A stretch of 63,594 nucleotides of DNA, from positions 1-63,594 of IMG/VR virus record IMGVR_UViG_3300046513_000124; one strand, written 5' to 3'. Both the position numbers and the translations under genes were made by a program. The notes below the pieces were generated by a model. It was not told the origin of the DNA. It worked only from the letters and a program-made list of their open reading frames with translations, and made no database searches. This stretch comes from a virus. This document shows, piece after piece, positions 16,014 through 24,118 of this stretch; positions within the stretch are counted from its first letter, which is position 1, and each line of letters starts with the position of its first letter.

Positions 16014-17602
16014 TCATTTTGGATCCTGTAACGCTGGGCGATGTCTCGTTCAGCGGTGGCCCCGGCACGTACTACGACAAGAACGGCACGCTGCAAACCT
16101 CGGTAGCTGGCGTGCCGCGCGTGACGTATGACCCGAGCGATTTGACGAAGGCGCCGTATGTGCTGGTGGAGGCGGCGACGAAGAACCTCATCCCGCTGTC
16201 CGCGCATTTTGCGAGTTGGGGCAAAAACGGACTAGGCGTCAGCGAGGGTGATGCTCTCGCGCCTGACGGGACGATGACGGGGAGCGTCGTGACGGTAAAC
16301 GCGATCAGTGGTGTGGGGCTGTCGCTCAATATCGGTGCCGCTACCGCCACTGTCGTTACCTATTCAATCCACTTCAAGCGCGGGAATGCCGATCTCCCGA
16401 GCACCCGTGCGTTCGGTATTTACAACCTCGCTACCAATGCAGACTTGGCGTATGCGCTCGTAAATTATGCAACCGGGAGCGCGTCGCTCGTCGGGCCGCA
16501 AGGTGGCAGCGCGAGCGTTGACGTTAAGAGTTGCGGCGGAGGGTGGTATCGGCTTGCCCTGACCGTCCGCACCGGAATTAGTGTCGGCGACGTTCTCAAT
16601 GTCTACGGCGGCGCAACTGGCGGGCTTGGCGCCATTGGGGAGACGTACTGTATTTGGGGCGCTCAACTCGAAGCTGGCGACAAGGCAACGTCGTATATCC
16701 CTACGGCAGGCGCCCCCGTCACCCGCCCCGCCGACATCATCCCTCCCGGCGCTGGCCTGCTGTATTCCAACGTCCCAGAGCCGGAATCGCTGTACTCCAG
16801 CAGCACCACCTACGCGGCAGGCGCTCGCGTGCGGGACGCATTCCATGCCGCCTACGTGTCGCAAGCGGCTGGCAACCTCGGCAACCCGCTCACCGACATC
16901 ACGAAATGGGTCAAGGACTCGGCCACGAACCGCTGGGCGATGCTCGACACCTACAACAACACGCAGACCACGAATCCAGAGGAAATCATCCTCGTGCTGT
17001 CGCCCCAGGCGATCTCGCAGGGCGTCTACCTCGGCAATCTGGATGCCTCTGAGGTGCGCGTGTCGATGGTCGACCTGTACCGGGGAGTCGTCTACCAGCA
17101 GACGGAAAGCCTGATTGTATCCACGTCCAAGTCGAGCTTCTTCCGCTGGTCTTTCAATCGCATCAAGCGCAAGAGCTACTTCCTCACGCTCAAGATGCCG
17201 GTGTTCGCAAATGCACTCGTCACGATCGTGATCCGCAAGCCCGGCGGCATCGCCAAATGCGGCATGTGCATGATCGGCCCGGCGGTCGATGTCGGCCTGT
17301 CGCTCATGGGGCTGTCCACGGAACTCAAGGACTTCTCGACCACGACTTTCAACATTGACGGCACCAGCGAAACGGTGCCGCGCAACTACGCCAAGCGCAT
17401 GAGCGTCGATATCTCGGTGGACAACGATCAGATCGACGGCTTGCAAGAAACCTTGGCCGACTACCGGCAAAAAGTCGTGGTCTACGTGGGCGCCGTGATG
17501 TACGACAGCGCCATCTTGGTGGGCAAATTTACCAGCCTCAAAAACGTGATCGAGTCCTTTCCTCGGTCGAAGATGTCCATGCAAATCGAAGGAGTCGTAT
17601 GA
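16010..17602 (+). CDS. Tail-tip protein with N-terminal carbohydrate-binding-like module
   Basis: 530 residues directly after the tape measure. Residues 1-245 resemble the jelly-roll, carbohydrate-binding-like modules of phage fibres (YDPSDLTKAPYVLVEAATKNL; ending in SYIPTAGAPVTRPAD). About 250-310 is a spacer, and about 320-530 is a conserved tail domain (SKSSFFRWSFNRIKRKSYF; IEGVV at the end). Position suggests a distal tail or hub role. It may replace the usual host-specificity protein. Confidence 0.65.
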   Translation: MIILDPVTLGDVSFSGGPGTYYDKNGTLQTSVAGVPRVTYDPSDLTKAPYVLVEAATKNLIPLSAHFASWGKNGLGVSEGDALAPDGTMTGSVVTVNAISGVGLSLNIGAATATVVTYSIHFKRGNADLPSTRAFGIYNLATNADLAYALVNYATGSASLVGPQGGSASVDVKSCGGGWYRLALTVRTGISVGDVLNVYGGATGGLGAIGETYCIWGAQLEAGDKATSYIPTAGAPVTRPADIIPPGAGLLYSNVPEPESLYSSSTTYAAGARVRDAFHAAYVSQAAGNLGNPLTDITKWVKDSATNRWAMLDTYNNTQTTNPEEIILVLSPQAISQGVYLGNLDASEVRVSMVDLYRGVVYQQTESLIVSTSKSSFFRWSFNRIKRKSYFLTLKMPVFANALVTIVIRKPGGIAKCGMCMIGPAVDVGLSLMGLSTELKDFSTTTFNIDGTSETVPRNYAKRMSVDISVDNDQIDGLQETLADYRQKVVVYVGAVMYDSAILVGKFTSLKNVIESFPRSKMSMQIEGVV

Positions 17603-18648
17603 CGATTTCAACCTTTCTCGATCCGAACGAAATGCCGGATCAGACGCAAGACCAGACTGTGTTTGACAACAAGCTGGGGGCGGTGTATCGCAAGCTGCCG
17701 ATGTTTGGTGCCGAGGTCAATGCGACCGCTGCCGAGATGAACGCGACGCTCGCCAGCGCCAACGCCGAGCAGGCTGCGATCCTGGCCGCGGCAAATTCGA
17801 TGGCGGCTGGCGGCGGGATGTCGCTGGAATACGTGTTCGACACCGCCACGGCAGACGCCGATCCGACCGCCGGCAAACTTCGGCTGAACAACTCCACGCA
17901 GAACGCGGCGACCGCGATCCGGCTCGACCTGCTCGGCGCGGACACTAACGATTACACCAGCCTGCTCGATAACTTCGACGCCTCGACCAGCATCGAGAAG
18001 GGGCTGATCACGCTGCGCAAGAAGGGCGACCCGCGCAAGTTCCTGACGTTCAGCTTGACGGCCAAGGCGAGCCCCTCGGGCTACCGCAATCTGACCGTTG
18101 CCTGTATCGGCGGCAGCGCTGCGAATCCTTTCGCTAACGGTGACACGCTGGTTCTGCAGTTCACGCGCACCGGCAATCAGGGGCTGCAAGGCGCATCGTA
18201 CCTGACGCTGCGCGTGCGCGAAGAATACGCGAGTGGCTCAAGCGGCGCGGCCGGCGGCGCGGCGGGAACGTACACGACGACCATCACGCGGGTCCTCAAC
18301 ACGACCAAGACGAACACCATCAGCGGCGCGTCGCTGGCGTCCAATCAAATCACGCTGCCTGCGGGTCAGTACGAGGTCGATGCGAGCGCGTACATCAGCC
18401 CACAAGGGCCGCACCGCGCATACCTGTACTGCGTGACCGATTCGTCTATCGTCGCGCTCGGAGTAATGGGCCCGAACAACTGCGCGCTGGTAAAAGGCGA
18501 GTTCACGATTGCGAGTGCGAAGGTCTACGAGTTGCGTCACTACATCAACAACGGGAGCGGCAGCTTTGGATACTCGCTCGGCCTCGCCGTCAGCCAATCC
18601 GGCCAGCCCGAAGTCTACACCGACCTCACCCTCCGAAAGCTCGCCTAA
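17599..18648 (+). CDS. Tail fibre-like protein with C-terminal C1q/TNF-like domain
   Basis: 349 residues, overlapping the previous gene (ATGA). Residues 1-70 form a helical attachment region, about 70-215 a fibre domain (GKLRLNNSTQNAATAI; ASTSIEKGLITLRKKGDP), then a Gly/Ala/Ser linker near 220-230. Residues 235-349 form a beta domain (ITLPAGQYEVDASAYISPQG) like the trimeric C1q/TNF-type tips of receptor-binding fibres. Receptor binding is inferred. Confidence 0.7.
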   Translation: MTISTFLDPNEMPDQTQDQTVFDNKLGAVYRKLPMFGAEVNATAAEMNATLASANAEQAAILAAANSMAAGGGMSLEYVFDTATADADPTAGKLRLNNSTQNAATAIRLDLLGADTNDYTSLLDNFDASTSIEKGLITLRKKGDPRKFLTFSLTAKASPSGYRNLTVACIGGSAANPFANGDTLVLQFTRTGNQGLQGASYLTLRVREEYASGSSGAAGGAAGTYTTTITRVLNTTKTNTISGASLASNQITLPAGQYEVDASAYISPQGPHRAYLYCVTDSSIVALGVMGPNNCALVKGEFTIASAKVYELRHYINNGSGSFGYSLGLAVSQSGQPEVYTDLTLRKLA

Positions 18649-18649
18649 T

Positions 18650-19219
18650 ATGCGCTATCTCACCTACGACCTCGCCACCCGCGCGCTGACCGGCGCATTC
18701 CTGCAAGACCTGCGTGAAGAACACGCCGACTGCTACATCGAGGTGAATGAGGCTACCTACGACAACTGGCACGCCTACCAACTCAACGAAGCGGGCGATG
18801 GCGTCGAGCCGATCGAGCCGACAGTGCCAGTGATCGACCTCGGCGCGCTCAAGACCGCATTGATCCTCAAGATCGACGCCGACGTGGACGCCATCTATGC
18901 CGCCGTGATCGGCAACCGCTCGGACGAATACAACGCCGCCCGGGACGAGGCGACGGCCTTTGCTGCCGCTGGCTACCATGGCGACGTACCGGCCAGCGTG
19001 CAATCGTGGGCTGATGCAAAGGGCTGGTACCCGCAACAGGCGGCAGACGACATCCTGGCGGCGGCGGCGCGGCTCGTGGCGCTGCGCGAGATGATCCGTG
19101 CGCAGCGGCTGACCAAGAAGGAAGAGGCTCGACTTGCGCCTGACGGCGCGGCGCTCGACACCGTCTCCGGCCAGTGGGCGGCGGCACTGGCGACGATTCG
19201 TTCGGCGGCGGGGCTCTGA
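18650..19219 (+). CDS. Putative tail fibre assembly/DUF4376-like protein
   Basis: 189 residues starting one base after the fibre stop. The N-terminus (MRYLTYDLATRALTGAF) and the central helical part (ILKIDADVDAIYAAVIGNR, PASVQSWADAKGW) resemble short proteins encoded right after fibre genes that often assist fibre folding. The assignment rests mainly on position and pattern. Confidence 0.55.
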   Translation: MRYLTYDLATRALTGAFLQDLREEHADCYIEVNEATYDNWHAYQLNEAGDGVEPIEPTVPVIDLGALKTALILKIDADVDAIYAAVIGNRSDEYNAARDEATAFAAAGYHGDVPASVQSWADAKGWYPQQAADDILAAAARLVALREMIRAQRLTKKEEARLAPDGAALDTVSGQWAAALATIRSAAGL

Positions 19220-19680
19220 TGCTCAGGGCCGCATTCTACAAGGGCACCCATCCCGGCATCCCGGGCGTCTATAACCGCGCCGTGCGCTGGTGGACCCATA
19301 GCCAGTATTCGCACGTCGAACTGGCGTTCTCGACCGGCCACGCCGCCTCGGCGTCCTACATGGATGGCGGGGTGCGCTTCAAGGTGATCGACTTCGACCC
19401 TGACCTGTGGGACTTCGTTGACCTGCCGGCGCATCTGGAAAAAGCCGCTTTCGAATGGTTTCTCGCGCATCGCGACCAGCCGTATGACCTGCTGGGCAAC
19501 TTGCACTTCATCGTCAGCCCTGTGCGCAACGACAAGCGCAAGTGGTTCTGCTCGGAGGCGGTTGCGGCGGCGCTCGGGCTGCCCGACCCATGGCGCTACG
19601 ACCCGGCGACGCTATCCAGCGCGCTTCGCTTCCTCCGCCAACCCGCTCCGGCGGGTTTTTTAATGCCCACGCCCGCATGA
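19219..19680 (+). CDS. Permuted papain-like cysteine peptidase/amidase (YiiX-like)
   Basis: 153 residues from ATG 19219 (TGATG overlap with the previous stop). Catalytic-looking residues are the His of QYSHVELAF near residue 33 and the Cys of KWFCSEAVAAALG near residue 115, in the His-first order of permuted papain-like (YaeF/YiiX) enzymes. Between tail and lysis genes it may cut peptidoglycan peptides during DNA entry or lysis. The last codons overlap a terminator-like hairpin. Confidence 0.65.
   Translation: MLRAAFYKGTHPGIPGVYNRAVRWWTHSQYSHVELAFSTGHAASASYMDGGVRFKVIDFDPDLWDFVDLPAHLEKAAFEWFLAHRDQPYDLLGNLHFIVSPVRNDKRKWFCSEAVAAALGLPDPWRYDPATLSSALRFLRQPAPAGFLMPTPA
19641..19661 (+). terminator. 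Terminator-like hairpin inside the 3' end of the peptidase gene
   Basis: ACCCGC / GCGGGT stem with loop TCCG and a following T-run (19656-19661). The coding frame continues through it for six more codons. It could attenuate transcription into the lysis genes. Confidence 0.65.
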
Positions 19681-19689
19681 AAGGCCCCA

Positions 19690-19902
19690 ATGAAAAACCT
19701 GAGCGCACCTGAAGTGACCAGCCTCGCGGGCTCCGCGACCGCCATCGGATCGACCCTCACCCTGACCGATTGGGGTGTCATCATCGGTATCGGGACCGCT
19801 CTGCTTACCTTCGCCATCAACGTCATCTACATGGTGCGCAAGGACCGGCGCGAGCAGCGCGAGAGCGATGCGGCGATTGCAAAACTGGAGGTGAAGCCGT
19901 GA
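19690..19902 (+). CDS. Holin
   Basis: 70 residues with one clear membrane segment (residues about 27-49, WGVIIGIGTALLTFAINVIYMV) followed by a basic-acidic charged tail (RKDRREQRES). Directly before a SAR lysozyme, this is the expected place for a holin or pinholin that depolarises the inner membrane. A ribosome site (AAAGG) precedes ATG. The stop overlaps the endolysin GTG (GTGA). Confidence 0.8.
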   Translation: MKNLSAPEVTSLAGSATAIGSTLTLTDWGVIIGIGTALLTFAINVIYMVRKDRREQRESDAAIAKLEVKP

Positions 19903-20375
19903 CCCCGACGCCAAAACGCGGCTTGGCCGCTGTGGTCGGCGCCGCCGCTGCCGCTGCGCTGATGGTGCTCACGCCGTCATTCGAAGGGACCAAGCTCACC
20001 ACCTACAAGGACTTGGGCGGGGTGCTCACCTACTGCACCGGAGCGACGGAAAACGCCGCTTGGGGCAAAACCTACACCGTGGATCAGTGCCGCGCGCAGC
20101 TTGATCGCGACCTTGAGCGCCACTCTGAGGGCGTGATGGCCTGCATCCATGTACCGCTGACGGCCGGCCAGAAAGCCGCCTTCGTCGATGCCGCATACAA
20201 CATTGGCGTCAGCGCGTTCTGTGGTTCCAGCATGGCGCGCAAAGCCAATGCCTATGACCTGCCGGGCGCCTGTGACGCGCTGCTGATGTGGGACAAGGTC
20301 GGCGGCAAGCCGGTGGCGGGCCTGACTCGGCGGCGGCAGGCGGAGCGCGAGATTTGCATAAAGGGGAAATCATGA
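19899..20375 (+). CDS. SAR endolysin, GH24 lysozyme
   Basis: 158 residues from GTG 19899 (GTGA overlap with holin). Residues 9-25 are an Ala/Gly-rich weakly hydrophobic segment, as in signal-anchor-release endolysins. The T4-lysozyme-family triad spacing E-8-D-5-T is met by Glu29, Asp38 and Thr44. It hydrolyses the MurNAc-GlcNAc bond after release from the membrane. The C-terminus is basic and Cys-containing. Pairing with a one-segment holin suggests pinholin-SAR lysis. Confidence 0.88.
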   Translation: MTPTPKRGLAAVVGAAAAAALMVLTPSFEGTKLTTYKDLGGVLTYCTGATENAAWGKTYTVDQCRAQLDRDLERHSEGVMACIHVPLTAGQKAAFVDAAYNIGVSAFCGSSMARKANAYDLPGACDALLMWDKVGGKPVAGLTRRRQAEREICIKGKS

Positions 20376-20683
20376 AACGCGTCAGCACGAAACTCTGGAT
20401 GAGCGAGGACACCGGCTACACGCTGTTCTTCTGCCCCGGCTGCCAATCGCCGCATGCGGTCACAGTGAAGCCGCCGCATGGCTGGGGCTACAACGGAAAT
20501 GCCGATCGCCCAACCTTCACCCCATCGGTGGGGGTAAATCTGGACAGGAGCAATCCGAGCGAGGGCCGGTGCCATTCGTTTGTGACCCATGGCCGGATCC
20601 AGTTCCTGACTGACAGTGACCACGCTATGGCTGGGCAGACGGTCGACCTGCCCGACTGGCCGGAACACTGGAGCGTCACATGA
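20372..20683 (+). CDS. DUF6527-family protein
   Basis: 103 residues, ATGA-coupled to the endolysin and to Rz. It has the family marks: a CPGC zinc-type pair near residue 23, GWGYNGNADRPTFTPSV, CHSFVTHGRIQFLTDS and a terminal LPDWPEH. Such genes often sit in lysis cassettes of Proteobacteria phages. The biochemical role is unknown. Confidence 0.8.
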   Translation: MKRVSTKLWMSEDTGYTLFFCPGCQSPHAVTVKPPHGWGYNGNADRPTFTPSVGVNLDRSNPSEGRCHSFVTHGRIQFLTDSDHAMAGQTVDLPDWPEHWSVT

Positions 20684-21033
20684 TCGACCTGATCCCGCCT
20701 CAATTCCGGCTGGTGGCCGGTGCCGTGGCGCTCGCAGCCGCTGCCGCCACCGGCGCCGCGGTCAACGGTTGGCGGCTCGACGCGGTGCACCAGCGTGAAC
20801 TGGCGACCAAACGTGCGGAATACGACGCGCTGGCCGACAAGGTGCGCGAGCAAAACCGCGCCGTCGAGGTGCTGGGCGCGGCAAAGGTCGCAGCCGACGA
20901 GCGCCGCCAGGTGGCCGAGAAGTTCGCCGCCAGTACGATCGCGCACACCAAAGACCGGAGCGCAACCGTTGCGGCCAGTACCGCGCCCGATTGTGCCGGC
21001 GTGATGCGCGAGGCGTGGGGAGCGTGGAAATGA
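20680..21033 (+). CDS. Rz: i-spanin (Rz-like)
   Basis: 117 residues with an N-terminal membrane segment (residues about 10-28, Ala-rich) followed by a long charged helix (QRELATKRAEYDALADKVRE). This is the single-membrane-pass periplasmic coiled-coil layout of Rz. With the downstream lipoprotein it fuses inner and outer membranes at lysis. It overlaps its neighbours by ATGA on both sides. Confidence 0.82.
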   Translation: MIDLIPPQFRLVAGAVALAAAAATGAAVNGWRLDAVHQRELATKRAEYDALADKVREQNRAVEVLGAAKVAADERRQVAEKFAASTIAHTKDRSATVAASTAPDCAGVMREAWGAWK

Positions 21034-21278
21034 GGGCGGTCATCCTCTGCCTGCTGCTGACCGGATGCGCTACCGCGCCCAAGCCAGTCACGGTCGAAAT
21101 CCCGGTTACCGTGCCGTGCGTCGGCGAACTGCCCGCGCGCCCTGTCAACACCTTCGGCACCGGAGCCTACCCCGGCGACAAGGCCGCAGCCCAAGCCGCA
21201 CTCATCGACTCGGCAGCGTGGGAAGGCTACGCCACGAAGCTTGAAGTCGTCATTGCCGGATGCCCGGCGAAACCGTAA
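21030..21278 (+). CDS. Rz1: o-spanin lipoprotein (Rz1-like)
   Basis: 82 residues from ATG 21030. The signal sequence ends in a lipobox LLTGC, with the acylated Cys at about residue 13, so the product is anchored to the outer membrane. A short Pro/Val-rich part follows (KPVTVEIPVTVPC). It starts in an ATGA overlap at the end of Rz rather than being fully embedded in it. Confidence 0.82.
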   Translation: MRAVILCLLLTGCATAPKPVTVEIPVTVPCVGELPARPVNTFGTGAYPGDKAAAQAALIDSAAWEGYATKLEVVIAGCPAKP

Positions 21279-21285
21279 GGAACAC

Positions 21286-22467
21286 ATGACCCTCGACCCG
21301 AAGCTGCGCGAGTACGCGAATCCCCGGCAGACCGTCTACATCGACGCCGTTCTTCAGCATGGCAGCATGAAGAAAGCCGCCAAGTCATTGGGCGTCGCTT
21401 ATAACGCCGTCTATGAGGCGATGGATCGGCTCAAGAAGGCGGCGGCGCGGCAGGGGTATGCGCCGGGTCACTTCGAGAGCGGCGCAGCCCCCGGCTTCAA
21501 CATGGGCAAAGTCACGGTTCAGCGCGGGCCGAGCGGGGAGGTTGAGCGCACCTGGGAGCGGCAAAGCCCAGATCAGGAGCGCCAACAGGAAGCCATGCGC
21601 GCGGCGTTTGAGGCGATGGCGGAAGAACTGCCGCGCGCGAAGCCCATCAAGGCGCCGCGGCTGTCGAACGATAAGCTGGCGAACGTCTACACTCTGACCG
21701 ACGCACACGTAGGGGCGCTTTGCTGGGAGCGCGAGAACTTGGACTCGCTCGGGAATTGGGACTTGTCGATTGCTGAGCGCACGCTGGCCGGATGCTTCGA
21801 ACACATGGTCAAGGCGTCGCCGCCAGCCGCCATCGGCATCGTCGCGCAACTCGGGGACTTCCTGCACAGCGACGGGCTTGGCATCATTTCCGGCGTTACT
21901 CCCACCAGCGGCCACCATCTCGAGCAGGACGGTCGCTTCCCGAAAGTCGTTCAAACGGCAATCCGGATCCTACGTCGCGTCGTCAACTTCGCGCTCGAGA
22001 AGCACGAGAAGGTCATTGTTCTGATGGCCGAGGGGAATCACGACCTCGCTTCAAGCGTCTGGCTGCGCGCCATGTTCAAGGCGCTTTACGAGGATGAGCC
22101 GCGCGTCGAGGTAATCGACTCCGAATTGCCGTACTACGTCTACCAGCACGGATCTGTCATGCTGGCATGGCACCACGGCCACCTCAAGAAAAACGACCAA
22201 CTGCCGCTGCTGTTCGCCTCGCAGTTCCCGAAGGTTTGGGGCGCGACCACCAAGCGGATTGTGCATACCGGGCACCGGCACCACGTCGAGGAAAAGGAGT
22301 ATTCGGGAATGTCGATCGTGCAGCACTCTACACTGGTGGCGCGGGACGCCTACGCCAGTCGCGGCGGCTGGATGAGCGAGCGTCAGTGCACGGCCATCAC
22401 GTACCACGCCGACTTCGGCCAGGTCGCGCGCAACACGGTAACGCCCGAAATGCTGGCGGCAGCATGA
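21286..22467 (+). CDS. Calcineurin-like metallophosphoesterase with N-terminal HTH
   Basis: 393 residues. Residues about 15-50 form a helix-turn-helix-like unit (HGSMKKAAKSLGVAYNAVY). The rest is a metallophosphoesterase with Asp139/His141 (TDAHVG), QLGDFLHSD, Asn251-His252-Asp253 (GNHD), HHGH and GHRHH, the full set of metal ligands. Members hydrolyse phosphomonoesters, phosphodiesters or DNA ends. It is linked to the lysis cassette by a 7-base gap. The phage role is unknown. Confidence 0.8.
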   Translation: MTLDPKLREYANPRQTVYIDAVLQHGSMKKAAKSLGVAYNAVYEAMDRLKKAAARQGYAPGHFESGAAPGFNMGKVTVQRGPSGEVERTWERQSPDQERQQEAMRAAFEAMAEELPRAKPIKAPRLSNDKLANVYTLTDAHVGALCWERENLDSLGNWDLSIAERTLAGCFEHMVKASPPAAIGIVAQLGDFLHSDGLGIISGVTPTSGHHLEQDGRFPKVVQTAIRILRRVVNFALEKHEKVIVLMAEGNHDLASSVWLRAMFKALYEDEPRVEVIDSELPYYVYQHGSVMLAWHHGHLKKNDQLPLLFASQFPKVWGATTKRIVHTGHRHHVEEKEYSGMSIVQHSTLVARDAYASRGGWMSERQCTAITYHADFGQVARNTVTPEMLAAA

Positions 22468-22655
22468 GCCCCGCAATCCGCCCCTGCAAATGCGGCGCCA
22501 CGCCCAAATTCCTGACCTGCCACGACGGCCCTGACGTGCTGCTGCAGCTTGCGTGCGCGTGCGGACAGAAGGGCGCGCCGCTGACCTGCACTCGGCCCGA
22601 GGACCGGGCCCGGGTGGAGCAGGCGGCAGTCGACGGCTGGAACATGGCTACTTGA
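22464..22655 (+). CDS. Lar-like zinc-ribbon protein
   Basis: 63 residues from ATG 22464 (ATGA overlap). Two Cys pairs (CKCG near residue 8 and CACGQKG near 36) plus the terminal AAVDGWN fit the Lar family of small restriction-alleviation-like zinc proteins. Function is inferred from the pattern. Its end overlaps convergently, by 8 bases, with the tae4-like gene on the other strand. Confidence 0.65.
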   Translation: MSPAIRPCKCGATPKFLTCHDGPDVLLQLACACGQKGAPLTCTRPEDRARVEQAAVDGWNMAT

Positions 22656-23124
22656 GCGGCCAGAACCACACTTCTGTCGACGACCAGTAGCACGCCCCGG
22701 CGCATTGCAAATCCTCCATCGCAGCCGGTTCAACGAGATCGATATGCCCCTGGTTATCCCATGCGCCATTCAGGTGGAAGAACGACACGATGCCCCGGCG
22801 CGGCCGAATCTTGCTCCACGCCTCGTACCCGCTCTTGTAGATCTCGGGCTCGCCGAGCCGCTGTTTCAGGAATGCCGATAGCCTCTGCTGGCTCTGCTCG
22901 AGCCGCCTGCCGGCGAATCGCCCCGCCTTGATGGTCATGTGGCCCGGCGCCGGCTGGATGCCGGCGGCCAGTAGCGCCAGGCTGATCCGCACCGCGCACG
23001 TATTCTGCATCTCATAGGCGTTCGCATACTCGGGGTGCCCGATGCTGTTGTACAGCGCAGCCGTATCGATCGCCGGCTTCCTCGGGTAGCCTGCCGCCAG
23101 CACCGCGTACAGCGGCCTACTCAT
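22648..23124 (-). CDS. tae4: Type VI secretion amidase effector, Tae4 family
   Basis: 158 residues from ATG at 23124 (a TTG-start form from 23136 is possible). Tae4 enzymes cut the gamma-D-Glu-meso-DAP bond of peptidoglycan. The catalytic Cys43 lies in NTCAVRISLALLAAG and the catalytic His127 in QGHIDLV, the two hallmark blocks, and the length matches the family. There is no signal peptide, as expected for cytosolic loading onto Hcp. The start overlaps the end of the immunity gene. It runs against the phage late genes. Confidence 0.9.
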   Translation of the reverse strand: MSRPLYAVLAAGYPRKPAIDTAALYNSIGHPEYANAYEMQNTCAVRISLALLAAGIQPAPGHMTIKAGRFAGRRLEQSQQRLSAFLKQRLGEPEIYKSGYEAWSKIRPRRGIVSFFHLNGAWDNQGHIDLVEPAAMEDLQCAGACYWSSTEVWFWPLK

Positions 23125-23506
23125 CGCAGCACCCATCGGGCGGGCACACCCACTTTTCCTCCCACACTTGGCGCAACAGGTCAGCGGCGTTGCGCTGCAG
23201 TTGCGCCGGCGGCAGCGCAGCCAATGCGGCGCGCATCATCTCCAGCATGTCGGCCGGGCGTGGCTTCACGATGGGCTTGCGGTCGGGCGAGCGGTAGCAC
23301 CAATCGCGCCGCTCCGTGGCGTCGTGCACGCCCTTGATGTAGTCTGCCGCGCTGGCATTGTCGGCCGGGGTGTTCAGCTTGCGCAGCAGGTCGGCCCCGG
23401 TCAGCCACGGCGCGACTGGCGGGATGCGCGGCACCGGACGGTGTTCGTCGTCGTGCGCGTTGGCGTGGAGTGCGCAGGCCAGCAACGCCAGTGCTCCCCA
23501 CCTCAT
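23117..23506 (-). CDS. Periplasmic immunity protein, Rap1a/Tai family
   Basis: 129 residues with a signal peptide (MRWGALALLACALHANA). The mature part has the Rap1a/Tai pattern: ADYIKGVHDATERRDWCYRSP in the middle and a Cys-containing end (EKWVCPPDGCC). Such proteins bind and block Tae4 in the periplasm. It overlaps hcp by ATGA upstream and the effector start downstream, so immunity, carrier and toxin are translated together. Confidence 0.82.
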   Translation of the reverse strand: MRWGALALLACALHANAHDDEHRPVPRIPPVAPWLTGADLLRKLNTPADNASAADYIKGVHDATERRDWCYRSPDRKPIVKPRPADMLEMMRAALAALPPAQLQRNAADLLRQVWEEKWVCPPDGCCDE

Positions 23507-23997
23507 GCCGCCACCCGGTTCGTCGCGCAATCCCACCCGCCGACCGTATGCCCACCGGCCCCGCCGCCGATCTTCTGCTGGCAATACTTCCATTTCACCC
23601 GCGAGAATTTCAGGCCGATGCTCTCCGCCATCACATCCCCGCCGGCCACGCCCTGCGCCACATGGGCCACGATGATGTTCTCGAGCTCGACCTCGTAATA
23701 CTTGACCGGCGTGCCGTTGCCGTCTGCTCGCATGAATTCGATCTTGGCCTTCGGGATCGTTTTGCCCATCGCGCAGTGCTGCGCCAGGATGGGTGAGGCG
23801 AGGTCCGCGATTTTCTGGATGCTGACCTCGGACAACTCGGCTCGCTCCGCCGTGTGCCCGCCGCCGGTCGATGATGTCGCGCTCTTTGGTTGGTGCAGCG
23901 ACCAGTTCACAGACTGGCATTCAATCCACCCCTTGTGCCCGTCGTCGCTCGATTCGCCCTTGATTCCCTCGATTTGCAGATAAACGTCGATTGCCAT
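23503..23997 (-). CDS. hcp: Hcp-family type VI secretion tube protein
   Basis: 164 residues, the normal Hcp length, from ATG at 23997 preceded by GGAGG. Family marks are the opening MAIDVYLQIEGIKGESSDDG, RAELSEVSIQKIADLASPIL in the middle, KYYEVELENIIVAHV, and GLKFSRVKWKY followed by a Gly-rich C-terminus. Hcp rings form the inner T6SS tube and act as chaperones for small effectors such as Tae4. It differs from this phage's own tail tube protein (8055-8699). Confidence 0.93.
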   Translation of the reverse strand: MAIDVYLQIEGIKGESSDDGHKGWIECQSVNWSLHQPKSATSSTGGGHTAERAELSEVSIQKIADLASPILAQHCAMGKTIPKAKIEFMRADGNGTPVKYYEVELENIIVAHVAQGVAGGDVMAESIGLKFSRVKWKYCQQKIGGGAGGHTVGGWDCATNRVAA

Positions 23998-24066
23998 GTT
24001 GCCTCCAGTGGTTGATGAGGCATTGTCGCGCCGTTGCTGTTTGGGCAATTTGTTAACCGTCAAATA

Positions 24067-24118
24067 ATTACAACGAGGGCAAAGTTTCGCTTGCAATTGT
24101 ACGTCGTACGTGTAAGAT
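24067..24118. promoter_or_regulatory. Candidate divergent promoters sharing one palindromic -35
   Basis: TTGCAA (24091-24096) is its own reverse complement. Leftward it pairs with TGTAAT (24067-24072 read on minus, 18-base spacer) to serve hcp. Rightward it pairs with TAAGAT (24113-24118, 16-base spacer) to serve 24166. The region is AT-rich and intergenic. Confidence 0.4.

Noticed and set aside
22648-23124. Tae4-like gene as the phage's main endolysin
   Set aside because: A complete holin/SAR lysozyme/spanin cassette is already present and transcribed with late genes. The amidase is on the opposite strand, coupled to hcp and an immunity gene.
23503-23997. Hcp-like gene as the phage tail tube
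   Set aside because: A separate lambda-type tail tube gene sits at 8055-8699 in the correct tail position. The Hcp protein has the bacterial T6SS sequence pattern and lies with T6SS cargo.
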